Assembly (NCBI GenBank): GCA_016169945.1
Contig: JADLSH010000127.1
Span: 684,501 to 748,500, forward strand
Origin: Trachythela sp. YZ-2020
Lineage: Eukaryota; Cnidaria; Anthozoa; Malacalcyonacea; Clavulariidae
DNA length: 64,000 bases
Reading direction: 5' to 3'
Made by a program: the position numbers and the translations under genes. Every line of letters begins with the position of its first letter. The first letter of the stretch is position 1. The notes under the pieces are model-generated. The model searched no databases. It was not told where the DNA came from and saw only the letters and a program-made list of their open reading frames with translations. Positions 33,161 to 45,439 of the stretch are shown here, in pieces.

Positions 33161-36100
33161 CTATATTCTCTTCACAGGACAGTAATCTGTAAATTTCCCG
33201 ACGTATTGCATCTTTTCAGGTTCTGAAATGCTGTGTCGTCGCGAAATACAGTTTGTTGATATCTGGAAGAAAAATGAGTCATAGAAGATGAATAATTCAG
33301 TGTCCATATGTGTAATGGTATTTATTATATACAGTTATACACAAGCTCTGGATATGAGGTATTCTGCAATCTGATTGGTTCTCTACTAGCAGGAGATTAG
33401 CTCATATCCTGCTAGTAGAGAAAAGTAGAAAAATGGCTGGCAGATTTGGACAATTAAATGAAGAGGAAATTCAAGTTTTACTTCAAAAAAGTAAATATCC
33501 AGATCCAGAGCTTGTGCATATAATAAAACAGTTATTCTACTCACTCTCGTCGTATATGACTGATAGCCGACTTGGCGCTGTCGAGCCTCGTCGGCTATCG
33601 GCTCATATACGACTCGAGTTCGTAGAATAACTGTTAAATGTTATGGTGTGTGTTATTGTGTTGGGCATATATGTGATGGCACGCATATTAAAATGGTTAG
33701 TATACTTTGATAGCATAGTGTCACTTTCGTCACTTACATTTCTCTGTTTCAAAACTTGTGTTATATGAACGAAACCTGGACGTTGATTTGGATCATGTGA
33801 CCAACTACTCTTGATCAATTCCTATAATGAGCAAATATTCGCCTCAGTCGCACACGAGATCTAAGGGACTTGTCAGAAATTACCAGGGGGGGAGGGGGGG
33901 TGGAGACTTGAAAACATAAGTTGAAAAACTGTGACCCCCCAGCAAGGACGAGCATGAAATATTGTGACCCTCCCCTTGGCCGTGGCCAAAAAATTCATGA
34001 CCCCTCCCTTTCCTGCTGCGCAAAATCCATACATATCCTGGCAACATTTATACAGATATAGTATATTCAGGGATGGATTTACTGGGGGTGCACACCCTTC
34101 CTAGCCTTGGCCAAAGGGGGTGCAAGAGGGGTGCCAATTCCCATATCAAATCCAAATTTTGGATTTGACAGGGCATTTATCAAACAAAAATATAATATCG
34201 GGCCACTGATGGGCGTTTTTGACCATCTAGGCCATCTTATTTGAAAATAATTTTCTGACAAGATAACTCCCTTGACCCTGCAGGGGGTCCTCAGTGGTGA
34301 TTCACCCTTCTTCGGTCGCCGACCACGCCCTGCTTCATGACCAAAGCCCGCTTAGCACCCCCTCTATCAAATCAAGCTGGATCCATCCCTGAATATTGTT
34401 TATACTTTTTTATAAATATCAAATATAAATATTTAATATTAACACTCAATCTGAATCAGGATCTGAATGTATACTGTTTTAGATATTGTACTATTTATAC
34501 AATAATCAATGTGATCTGTTTTAGAATCATGAGGGCTTAAATTTTATGACCCTCCCTTTTCAATGGTTCAGTTTCTAATGACCCACCCTTTTGAAGGGCT
34601 GAAAAAATTAAGACCCTCCCCCTTTCTCCACCCCCCCCTCCCCCCCTGGTAATTTCTGACAAGTCCCTAAAGCCCCGGTCAAACGAGAACGAGAGTTGCG
34701 ACAGAAATAATTTAGCGCACGAAATGGAGCCCTGAGAATAATTTTAAAATTTTGGTGAACAAAGCGTTTAAATTTCCAGCTTAGCTTTTCTTGTTATAGA
34801 CACAGTCATAACGTGTTATTTTGTTGAGCTAATTCTTATAGAAAGTGCAAAACACTAGTTTGACTATGGCGGTCGTTTAAAATTCTTATGCAAGTTAGTG
34901 ATAAGAGTTGATGAGAGTGCTGAGTGCATGAGAGTCGATGAAAGTTAACGGTCAAACGCGAGCGAGAGTTGCAACTCTCATTAACTCTCATCAACTCTCA
35001 TCAAATCTCCTCGTTTGACCAGGGCTTTAAGGAGTTGGTGGCACAATGCTTAGTGCATGTACCTTTCATCTTTCAGATATTTGTGACCAAGGATCAAATA
35101 GTTAGTCAGTTAGTTAGTTTAGTTTAGTTTAGTTTAGTTTAGTTTAGTTACCTTTACAGAATCTGGACCTTTCACTTTTGTCAACGAATGAGGAAGACCT
35201 TTCCCGATCATCCAGATGACTGTCTGAGGACAAAGGTTGGCAAAAGGCCATTTATCTGTCAGAATCTCGTACATTACCGTTCTAAAATATTAAACACAAA
35301 TATGTTTCAATGAAGCTGAACAAACTGTATAGGAGAGACCGAAAGTTTTCTCTGGAAATTCCGGTTTCCTCCTGTAGTAACACTGCACCAATAAGGGTTG
35401 TCCCTTACTGGACCTCCAAGGAGAACAGTTTAGAACTGGTAGAGCTATCCAGTATAAATAAAGTTAGTTGAGTTTACGTTTCCTTCTCTGGTAACACTAG
35501 GTCATTAAAGGACGGCTCTTACTGGACCTCTAAGAAGAACAGTTTAGAACTGATATATAGAGTTATCCAGTATAAATAAAGTTAGTTTAGTTTAGGTTTC
35601 CTCCTGTAGTAACACTGGATCAATAAGAGATGACCTTACTGGACCTCTAAGAAGAACAGTTTAGAACTGATAGAGCTATCCAGTATAAATAAAGTTAGTT
35701 TTGTTTAGGTTTCCTCCTGTAGTAACACTGGATCAATAAGAGATGACCTTACTGGACCTCTAGGAAGAACAGTTTAGAACTGATATAGTTATCCAGTATA
35801 CTGAATAAAGTTAGTTTAGTTTACGTTTCCTTCTGTAGTAACACTGGATCAATAAGGGATGACTCTTACTGGACCTCCAAGGAGAACAGTTTAGAACTGA
35901 TAGAGCTATCCAGTATAAATAAAGTTAGTTTAGTTTAGGTTTCCTCCTGTAGTAACACTGGATCAATAAGAGATTATCCTTACTGGACCTCTAGGAAGAA
36001 CAGTTTAGAACTGATAGAGCTATCCAGTATAAATAAAGTTAGTTTAGTTTAGGTTTCCTCCTGTAGTAACACTGGATCAATAAGAGATGACCTTACTGGA

Positions 36101-39100
36101 CCTCTAGGAAGAACAGTTTAGAACTGATAGAGCTATCCAGCATAAATAAAGTTAGTTTAGTTTAGGTTTCCTCCTGTAGTAACACTGGATCAATAAGAGA
36201 TGACTCTTACTGGACCTCTAGGGAGAACAGTTTAGAACTGATGGAGCTATCCAGTATAAATAAAGTTAGTTTAGTTTAGGTTTCCTCCTGTAGTAACACT
36301 GGATCAATAAGAGATGTCTCTTACTGGATCTCTAGAAAGAACAGTTTAGAACTGATAGAGCTATCCAGTTTAAATAAAGTTAGTTTAGTTTAGGTTTCAT
36401 CCTGTAGTAACACTGGATCAATAAGAGATGACTCTTACTGGACCTCTAGGAAGAACAGTTTAGAACTGATAGAGCTATCCAGTATAAATAAAGTTAGTTT
36501 AGTTTAGGTTTCATCCTGTAGTAACACTGGATCAATAAGAGATGATCCTTACTGGACCTCTAGAAAGAACAGTTTAGAACTGATAGAGCTATCCAGTTTA
36601 TACACCTACCCATAAGCATAGACATCCATTTTTCTTGTCCTAACTGTAGTATCCACGATACGACCAGATGAAAGATCAACATTCACTTTGGAAATGACCT
36701 CCGGAGCAAGATAGGTCAGGTGACCTTGAGGTACGCCTCCATAACCTTCCCTGATTGGTTGGAAGAAACCCCCCGGTTAGATACACCCTTATATGTGACT
36801 CAAAACCCGTGATTTATGAAGTCTGCTTTCCACTTCAACCGCATCGTAACGAAACGTAATATGTTCTTAGCGTATTTTCTTTGTTTGCTGAGCACTGGTG
36901 TGGAAGTTATGATTTCTACACAAAAAGTAATCTCTACGGAACGTTAGGATACGGTTGCAATGCAAAACAGGCTTAAGAATATTTCTGTCGTAATACAACA
37001 ACAATCATCTACCTCTTGACTTGATGATGTAAGCAAGTGTAATCGTTGATACAAAGTTTCACTTTAGTTTCGAGAAAAATATTCATAGTTCGAAGACATG
37101 GAACAGTGATGCATTTTGCATGAAGGTAACTCATTCCCTAAACGAAGAAGAAGGATGGAGTAGGAATTTTGGTCTTCTGGTCTTCTTCATTGTCATTTTT
37201 CCTCTCTCTTAATAGACTTATGAACTAATTGTACCCCACCAACAACATTCCCTAAATTGGAAGGGAATCAGGTCATACCTGGGCAACTTGTAGCATGATA
37301 TTCAATCTTGTTGCCATTGACCATCGAGATTCCTGACAGTGAAGATGATTGTGGATTGAAAGACACTTCCTTAAACTAAACATGAAAATCATTTATTGAT
37401 ATTAAAAATCCGAAGGTATAAATCACGTAACCTGTGCACAACTCACCTGACAACAACAGCAAGATTAGGTGGCTCAAAGCAGGCTCCCATAAATAACATG
37501 ACGTTCTCGTGTCTTATCATGCTTAAGAGGAAAACCTTAACAGAAAAACAGAAGAGGGATTAACAGTCTTTAAAAGATACAACAGCCCAACGTACGTTTC
37601 TGAACTACTAAACTAAACTAAACTAAACTAAACTAAACTAAACTATGTACTGTTTAATAAACAAGCTTATGAATTATTAATGAGTTTTTTAACTTTATTT
37701 ATACTGGTTAGCTTTATCAATTCTAAATTGTCCTCCCTAGCTAGTAGAGGTCCAGTAAGGTCCATCTCTGATTGATCACCCAGTGCTGCTGCAGCTAAAC
37801 GGATAACAGGATTACCTCTTTCCGAAATTCTTCCACTTCTTCTCGTTGCGATGCTCTTCGTGTGTGAACCATGACGTCACCGTGCCAACGACCTCTGATT
37901 AGAATGAAAAGTAAACACATTTTAAGATTGAATTCATTCAACACTGTGAAGACAAAAAGAAAACTTATATATTGTCTTCTGGGTACCTATACACAGGTCC
38001 ATTTGGTCCAACACCGACTTTCGAATCAATTTCTAAATCTGAAAATCGTATTTCCAGCTCTTTGAGGGATTTCTAAAACAAGAAAACGTTGTAACGCTAT
38101 AGAGCTGGTGGAAACTTGTCAATGGGAACGATAACGGACAAGTAAGAGCTAAGAAGATGAGATGATGAAGAGCAATAAAAATATGGATCCGTAACTTACT
38201 TTTAGTCCTGGTCTCATTTTCAAGCTGCAAAAAATGAACGTTAATTACGTTATGAACCAGAAATGATTGTCAATGCACGGGTTAAGCCTGAAACGTTACG
38301 GGGCAGACGATGGTGGTCAACTTCACAATGTTGACACTTATAGGAGCTAGAGAACTACACCATAAGGCTCTTTTCCACTCATCGCAGAAACCAACTCGCA
38401 AACTCGCTGCGAGTTCTTGCATTTAATTAAAATAAACTGTCGAGCATTGTGATTGGATGAACGTACTCGCAGCGAGCTTGCGAGTTGGTTTTTCGATGAC
38501 TGGAAAAGAGCCTTTAGAGTGAAAAAGAATTAGCATTATTTTCTAACTTTGATAACTGCCAGTTGACCAGCATCTGCTGCACGATATAGTGCTTAGTAAA
38601 CCTACCAAATTGAAATAGCCCTTTTTAATTTACCTTTCCAATCTTTCTCGTCCATCCCATTCGCCAGACGATTCATCGTCACTTTCCAAGAAAAATACAG
38701 GACTTCCTAGAAATATAGAAATTAGTGAGAAAAGTTAGCCATCACATTCCAGTAAGATGAGAAAACGTGTTTATATGGTGCTGAAACGTAAGGCTTACTG
38801 AAATTATTCCAGCAAAACCCTCGATGTTACATACCTCTCACAGGTGAGTTAGAGGGGTGTCTGTCGCCACCACCACAAACCACCAGTTCCTCACCCCTCT
38901 CTTGGTTATAACCCCTACCCATACAACTCCCCACTCCATCTTGTAACTGGGACCCAAACCTCCCTTGGAGTGAACTCTCTTCTCTCAAAGTTTCAAACTG
39001 ATCTGGAGTTGGTGACCGACTTCGCTGTGATCCAGTCCCGGCTGATGAGGCACATGATTGGTTGACGGAGGAGTACCCGGATGAGAGAGCTGACGGGGGA

Positions 39101-40710
39101 TGAAGACTCGAAGCTTGAGCAGAGTTGTATAAAAATCGCGAACGATTTACAACCGAGCTTTGTTCTAAATTATCATAAGAGCCACATACGTCCTCGGCGG
39201 AGACATGCAACCCTCTTTCGTAGACATAGTTCGTCAAATTGACCGGCGAACGAGTTAGATTCGCCCCGTTGGAGTTAAAACGCGAATAATCCTGTATGTT
39301 TTTAACGCAATATGCATGTTGAGGTCCAAATTTCCATTTTAACGCGGGCACGGCTCGAGTAATTTCCGTGTTTTGTTCGTTACGTCTGCGTTCGCTTTTC
39401 AAGTGGTGTCCTCCGAAATTTCGTTTCAGAAATGTGGACTTCAATTTACCAGTGCCTAATAAGGAAGAAAGCGAGGTAAGAAATGTCCACTTCGAGCAAG
39501 AACTTTTGCACTAACGTGCAGAATAGTGTTGCTACCTCAAACGTGGGAGTCCAGTGTAGGAAGTGTTCTACAATAACGTGGGAGCCCAGTGTAGGTAGGA
39601 TTACATAAGATGACGTAGTTGATAGACGTCTTTAATCTTTTTCAGGTAATTCAGACACAAACAGCTTAAACTCGTGTTGCATTAAACAGGGTGCAATTAA
39701 ATTATCTGTTGTTAGAAACTATTTTTCCACATAGTGACAAATGTGAAGCTTAACTCCACCGCCATACGTATTGGCATAAGTCATATAACATTTAAACCGT
39801 GAGCACAAGTAAGCTTTGCCGTTTATATACAAACAACGCGATCCTATAGCGTAATACCCTACACGCTACAAAACCATAACTCGCGTTAGCAAAAACCCGA
39901 GTTTTAATTTTGTCACTTTCGTTTGCACGTTCAGCAAACAATGTTTTAATTGCAACTCTTCTATACGAAGATACATATACGAATCTGTACTACTTACGTT
40001 TAGTCGAACAGGGGTAGCAATTCTGAGCCGCCGTTATAATGGAACAACTTTTGTGGCATTTTATTCTAAAAGAAATGAACAAAATTATATGTAAAATAGA
40101 AACACCAGCGTCAGTTAAATTATTCCATACGTCGACGAATTAGTCGCATAGACCGCAGACTAATATCGGGTCGGCAGATCAACGGCTAAAACTCACAACA
40201 AACACTCCACAGAAAACTCACCGGCAATTTCGGCAACGCAGGCCAAAAAACCGGATAATTTTCTCGCAATGGTTGCATCGTTTTCGACACAGCAAAACTT
40301 TCGTGAAGCTAAAAAGAGAAAATATGATAAAATCTTGGATGGGGTTATATTAGTTTACATAAGAAACGCTTCGTTACAGGTGCATCTATATATATGCATA
40401 ATGGGGCGAAGATTTTGCACAAGATTTATTTATGCTTTGCTTAAAACGAAACTATCCAGTAACTAACACAAAAATGGAATCTATTTTGCTGCAAACTGCC
40501 AGCTTAGATGTTAGTTCGAGCACAGACCTTGCGCAGAGGTTGTTTAAAAGTTGCGCAAGGCGTTTGCAAGTTTGCAAACAGTAGCTTGCAAAATACACTG
40601 AGATCTTTCCGACTTTAATGAATGCGATTTTTTGATCGTTGTTTTAAAGCCGCTCAAACAAAAATTCTATACACACAAACATACCCGTGTGATTTTAACT
40701 GCACCTCCAT
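33161..40710 (-). CDS. RAF/KSR-family pseudokinase (C1 + degenerate kinase), 15 exons, 610 aa
   Basis: RAF and KSR proteins couple RAS to MEK/ERK. Exons (minus): 40710-40685, 40308-40222, 40065-39998, 39455-38835, 38706-38634, 38224-38200, 38072-37987, 37894-37816, 37535-37447, 37375-37279, 37137-37013, 36750-36610, 35281-35152, 33821-33738, 33262-33161; all phases agree. A C1 zinc finger opens the protein (H8, C20, C23, C34, C37, H42, C45, C54, RAF-like spacing). A Ser-rich linker of about 200 residues follows, then SGEWDGRE. The kinase fold starts near residue 305: glycine loop GVGPNGPV, GRWHGDVMVH (His339 in place of the VAIK Lys), RHENVMLFMGACFEPPNLAV, then GMSYLHAKCITVPCLRTMN (HRD is VPC), INDYTCL (DFG is DYT), YLAPEV, MDVYAYGTVMYEIL. 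The C-terminus has RRHSISEP, resembling the RAF 14-3-3 site RSASEP. There is no RAS-binding domain and no KSR CC-SAM region upstream of C1. FMGACxxPP and IWMIG favour KSR; WHGDV, NIFL and the C-terminal SEP favour RAF. Confidence 0.9.
33345..33635. mobile_element. Palindromic element with a MAGRF... ORF fragment
   Basis: The left hairpin is CTCTACTAGCAGGA / TCCTGCTAGTAGAG. A right hairpin is nested: CAGTTATTCTAC / GTAGAATAACTG around TCGTATATGACTGATAGCCG / CGGCTATCGGCTCATATACGA. Between them, on the plus strand from 33433, lies a short open frame starting MAGRFGQLNEEEIQVLLQ. That start resembles the N-terminus of tyrosine-recombinase-like (Crypton/DUF3504-type) element proteins. It lies in the last intron of the RAF/KSR-like gene. 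The ORF link is weak; the inverted repeats are clear. Confidence 0.55.
33865..34667. mobile_element. Inverted-repeat element with TAA duplication (Harbinger-like)
   Basis: The ends GGGACTTGTCAGAAATTACC and GGTAATTTCTGACAAGTCCC are exact inverted repeats, continued by a G-run and a C-run. TAA flanks both sides (33862-33864 and 34668-34670), the target duplication expected for PIF/Harbinger elements. No transposase is visible. A hAT-like MITE (34068-34391) is nested inside. Confidence 0.8.
34068..34391. mobile_element. hAT-like MITE, second copy, nested
   Basis: The ends are CAGGGATGGATTTAC and GGATCCATCCCTG. The interior (CCTTGGCCAAAGGGGGTGC, CCTTGACCCTGCAGGG) matches the element at 20151-20457 in opposite orientation. 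A perfect 8-bp target duplication was not evident at this copy. Confidence 0.78.
34671..35027. mobile_element. MITE with AGCCC.GGTCAAACGAG ends
   Basis: The left end AGCCCCGGTCAAACGAGAAC mirrors the right end CTCGTTTGACCAGGGCT. The inner left GAGAGTTGCGAC pairs with an inner right block of repeated CAACTCTCAT. It abuts the preceding Harbinger-like element and lies in an intron of the RAF/KSR-like gene. Confidence 0.75.
35350..36600 (+). repeat. ~115-bp repeat array, forward, about eleven units
   Basis: This is the largest array of the family, with about eleven forward units of 113-117 bp. It fills the intron between RAF/KSR-like exons 36750-36610 and 35281-35152; the last unit ends about 10 bp from the donor of the upstream exon. 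Short (TTTAG)n tracts at 35105-35150 and (CTAAA)n at 37610-37650 flank this gene region and may derive from the unit's TTTAGTTTAG end. Confidence 0.94.
38363..38516. mobile_element. Palindromic MITE inside an older repeat
   Basis: The left end AAGGCTCTTTTCCA and inner AACTCGCAAACTCGCTGCGAG mirror the right CTCGCAGCGAGCTTGCGAGTT and TGGAAAAGAGCCTTTA. It is inserted in the repeat that contains GATGGTGGTCAA (about 38300) and CAGTTGACCAGCATCTGCTG (about 38560). It lies in an intron of the RAF/KSR-like gene. Confidence 0.8.
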
Positions 40711-41109
40711 GATTTATTTTCCACCAAAAACGATTTTAAATAATTTCATCTTCTAATTGTGGCTGTCTTGTGGATAAATCGTTCTCAAACGCAGTTCTAT
40801 TTCGCTATCGTCCAACTAGAGTAAACAAACGAAAGAGAATAGAACGTTAATCTCGAAGCTGATTGGCTAAGATGTTCCATAGAGCAACTACAGCTGTCCA
40901 ACAACGACCAATCAGAAGCGAGAGACAAATAAGATGCACACTGGCGTATCTGTGTTAACAATATGGGCACTTGAGATCAACACTGCCTACAAAAATCGTA
41001 GAAATTTGATTGGTTCGACAGCACGGCCGCCTAGATGACCTTGGGAGAGTTCCAAGCTATGGTTTGTGCCGTTACAGGATCCAACTTATCTTCCAAACTA
41101 TCAACTTAT

Positions 41110-41575
41110 CAACGGAACTTTATCAGTTCTAAACTGTTCTTCTTAGAGGTTCAGTAAGGGTCATTCCTTATTCGTATAGCTTTACTGCAGGAGGAAACCT
41201 AAACAAAACTAACTCTATTCATACTGGATAGCTCTATCAGTTCCAAACTGTTCTTTCTAGAGGTCCAGTAAGGTCATCCCTTATTGATCCAGTGTTACTA
41301 CAGGAGGAAACCTAAACTAAACTAACTTTATTTATACTGGATAGCTCTATCAGTTCTAAACTGTTCTTCCTAGATGTCCAGTAGGGTCATCCCTTATTGA
41401 TCCAGTGTTACTACAGGATGAAACCTAAACTAAACTAACTTTATTTATACTGGATAGCTCTATCAGTTCTAAAGGGCTGTTCTCCCTAGAGGTCCAGTAA
41501 GATCATCCCTTATTGATCCAGTGTTACTACAGGAGGAAACCTAAACAAAACTAACTTTAAACTGTATAGCTCTGT
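41110..41575 (-). repeat. ~115-bp repeat array, reverse, four units
   Basis: Reverse units (TTTATCAGTTCTAAACTGTT, GTTACTACAGGAGGAAACCT) lie upstream of the RAF/KSR-like gene, about 400 bp above its first coding exon. Confidence 0.9.
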
Positions 41576-44194
41576 CAGAGGTTCAGAATGGGCTATTCGA
41601 TCCCTAACGGTCCATTTGATCAAATTGTGTTGGGTAAATTTTGATGACAGCTACTGTAATACACTTTCAAGTACTTTGAATGATCAAAGATTCCAGCTAC
41701 CGAGGCTGCGCATAACTACAATTAAAGGTCTAGCTTTCTATACGTGACGCCAATGAAAGATAACGGTTAAACAATTACATGCATATATCTAATGTTTTCA
41801 ATGATATTTCACACATAAATATATAATAGTCGGAAAAACTATATATTAAGTTGAATGTTTTATGCAAATCCTTCATGACTACCGGCATTATAACATTTTG
41901 ATTATTGCATATGAATACATACCCGAGTTTAACTATACTATATGGTGTCTATACCTGAGATAACACTACACTATATACACTACACTACACTACAAAATTG
42001 CGAGATACAATTCCGAGCCGTATATAAATCAAAATATGCTAACTAGCTCTGCCAACTTACTAGAGAGTTTTAAGAATTACATCCTCAACGATATGACTGT
42101 TCAATGTAACATATATATCCTACGCTTCGCTGTCAGTATCAGGCCGCTAAAGCACGAACACATTTTCGCCATATTAAATCTCAATCCGCGGGAAACCGTG
42201 TTTCCATGCAGTCACGTAATGCTTTTCAAACACAGCAGGGAAACCGTAAGCAAAACAGTCTTGAGATTGGAGCCGTTTAAAATTAAAATTATGTTATAAT
42301 TTTCTCTCAAGCCTTGACAACTGTGAAACACTTAAACCCTTCAAACCCACGCAAAGCAAATATACGGAAAATGGCCGGCCGAAATGGGAATATATATTCA
42401 TACAAAATAGGCATTATTATATAAAAACGTTAAGTTTTATAGGTTTGCAAAAACTTTAACAAAGTATAATCTTATATGTGCGCATTAGACTTAATGTTTT
42501 GCGCCGTTTTTTTTGTTTTAAACCAATTCTATATTTTGCGATGCTGCAGCCTACATACAAAAACAAAGTTTATTAAAATGAGTTTGAAAGAGCATATATG
42601 TAAAAGCTCATAAACTGCTTGATGAATTACGCGTAGGCAAGAATGTATTTTTATATGATAATTGTGCAGGGCTTATTTGCGCTTCATATCTAACTTACGC
42701 CGGATATATAGTCGTATATCAAAGAAACTAAGTTATAGGCGCAAAATTAAATTTCTACTAAAATTTTAAAGTCAAATTTTGTGTAAGTTATGCGCATATA
42801 TATAGCCAGTATTTTCATTTGCACTTGCATGCGTGTACTAGGAAATACATTCCAAATTGTTAAAATATAGAAATTATATAGAAATAATCGAAGTTATTAA
42901 TAATAACCAAATTAATCGAATTTAAATGGAGAATTTGGGGAGTGTTTGTCAACGATGTATACAGTTCATGTATAATCATTTCACATTGTCACAGGCTGAG
43001 TCACTGCAGCACTTGTAATCCAAGAGTTGTCGAAAATAAAATCAATATTATTATGTCATAATATGTTTGTATCGTTGGCGTAGTATTAAATTCCATTGTA
43101 AAAATGACTAGACATTTTGACTGCACTATCAATTATGATTTCCCCGATTTTTACAAGACATACATCATCCATCAAGACACATCATCCGTCCGACGGATCA
43201 TCCATCTTAGTGTAAACACAAGACGAGCTATCCAGACGAACCATAGCTAGAATTGCGCGATCTATACTGACAATTGTTCTGGGAACAGATCATGCCTAAT
43301 ACCTTTCTGATAGCGTCCTATTTTAAGCACACATAGATCAGTGTATCATCCGTCCCGTAACACAAGAAGTTGACCAGATTTATATAAGACGGACGAACTT
43401 GGCATGATTTCTCCCAGGACCATCGCTATTCTAGTTAGTTCGTTTACACTAAGACAGTGAAGTTCAGTCATGTTTTTATGATGCACAAACCAATGTTGCG
43501 CCGGCGTATCAGATATTGTGGGGCAAATGTAGTACTTTCTTTTGTAGTTCCACTATAAAGGTTGCAATCAGAATAGGTTATCATTTGCCAAGCTTTGGAT
43601 GTGACATACAACTTTGTATAACAAGTTGTTGCGGATATGAAAACATGTCGTAACAATTCTGTAATCAAACAGATATTGGCATGTGTCTGAGCTGCACTGA
43701 GATATACTGTTACCACGTTCAAAGTATGTTGCGAAAAAATAGAAACAAGCTATTATTAACTTGGGACACAGTAGAGTACAGTGCACAACTGTAAGCCATC
43801 TACACTGAATTGGCGTCCGAGTGCATGTATTGAAGATATATCTGCAAACTGAGATAATGAGCCAAAGTTTCGAGCAAAGGCTTTCGACTTTCGTTAACTA
43901 ACTTCCAGACGATAGCCCGGCTTTGGCTCGGGAAACATTGGAGATTTCTTTACTTTTTGGAGGCAATTTGAACACACAAATACACCAGTAACACTTTATG
44001 CTGTTACTATATATTACTATTAGGTTACTGAGCGATGGCCAATGCTTTCTTACCTGTGGTCGAGAAAGTTCGTTTAGCTTCAGTTCAGTATTCGGCGTCA
44101 GTGCTACATGTACAAAGTGAAAGAAACGATTTAGCTTACCAAGAGAGGAATGTTAGACCTAGAAGGCTACGAAATACACAGTATAAACAGTCGC

Positions 44195-44385
44195 ATCAAC
44201 TTGGGTTCCAGTGTAGATAGTATCATACAATAAGCTGCCATAGTTTGTAATTCCTAAAAATACTTCGAAGATTTAAGCGAAGCCTCTTCGGACGGTAGTC
44301 CCTTGACGAACGGTCTTCGTTCGAAACGTTGAAGTATTTCAAATCTTTTTCAGGTAGTTCAGACACAAACCACGACACCTAATGA
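44195..44385. repeat. Relic of the 80-bp family with GACGAA..CGAAACGTT core
   Basis: Part of an 80-bp unit (GGGTTCCAGTGTAGATAGTA, TCATACAATAAGCTGCC) is followed by TTGACGAACGGTCTTCGTTC GAAACGTTGAAG and by an inverted partial unit (TTTTTCAGGTAGTTCAGACA). The same composite structure recurs at 17270-17410, 39535-39675, 53555-53730 and 54950-55130. Confidence 0.75.
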
Positions 44386-45439
44386 AGCTCTTAAATAATT
44401 TCGCAATATGCTTCTTACCTTAGTCGAAACTGTTCGCTCGGTGTTCTCGGTAGTCTTGCTGCAACTAGACTCAGACAGTCGATATGTAAAGTATAAGTAG
44501 AAGATAACAAATACAAACATACATTGAAGAGAAGAATGAACCATTCAAAGATTCACATCACATGCAAACCTTCAATTGTTATATTGTGTTTGCTTTCTGT
44601 CATTAATAACGAAACTCTTTCATTTGATGCTCTTCAAAAGCTGGTCGAGCATGACTGCCTTCCCACGAAACGATCGAATACAAGGTCATCAAAAAGCAAT
44701 ATCACTAATCCAGGTGTTAAGATTCCTCGTCAAAACAATGTGCTCCTCTTGTCTGCCATGGGAACGCTTTACTGCCATTTATCACCAAGCAAAATACTGA
44801 AGGCCATTATTACATGCTGCAACTTGCAACGCAATTTGCGCACACAGAAATATTATGTAGAAATGTACGCACAGAAAATGGATTGCGTTTCACTTCACCA
44901 ACATTACCATTCTCATTCATTTTCTTTGTTGCCTTCTGGGCATGTTTAGCAAGAAAAATATCGGCAAAGTAAAACGAGATTCATGCTCACAATTTCTCTG
45001 CGAATATACTTTTTACTTATAACATCACTCTGTGTACACATAGCCTTGAGTAATGGTGCGAGTCAGTAAGCGTTAGATGGTAGTCAAGGCGAATTCAGAA
45101 ATGTTCACACTGATAGGAGCGAGAAAATTGAACTAAATCTCTTTCTTTTACTTATTTGCAACCAAGTACCAAACTATCACATAATGAAAAGAATTAACAT
45201 GATTTTGACTCACGACAGAGCTTAGTGAAACCCATCTACAGGGCTATAGCATACATGTAAAATTTTTGTTAAATGTAATGTTAACTTAGTTTTAAAACAG
45301 TAAGACATAGCAAGGATATTAAGCACGGAAATAACTGCTTAAAAATAATTGCTGCATTTGCATTGTTACGTGTTGTCAGGGAATTAATTTTGTCGGTCTA
45401 GAAACGCATTTACAAACACGAAAAAAGATCACATTTCGC

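Noticed and set aside
36645..36750. Minus-strand open reading of exon 36750-36610 in another frame (NQSGKVMEAYLKVT)
   Set aside because: The frame giving GHLTYLAPEV and MDVYAYG matches the kinase fold and the phase of neighbouring exons.
38827..39444. 205-codon ORF as a stand-alone intronless gene
   Set aside because: Its ends are splice sites in phase with the C1 exons and the kinase exons. It is the linker exon of the RAF/KSR-like gene.
44359..44544. Minus-strand SSCSKTTENTERTVSTK followed by GTAAG as a possible upstream exon of the RAF/KSR-like gene
   Set aside because: A donor-like GTAAG follows, but there is no phase partner or family match, and the 40710 start already gives a complete C1 domain.
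44524..44949. 141-codon plus-strand ORF
   Set aside because: It has no recognisable motif, splice context or conserved pattern. I cannot exclude a fast-evolving gene but cannot support one.
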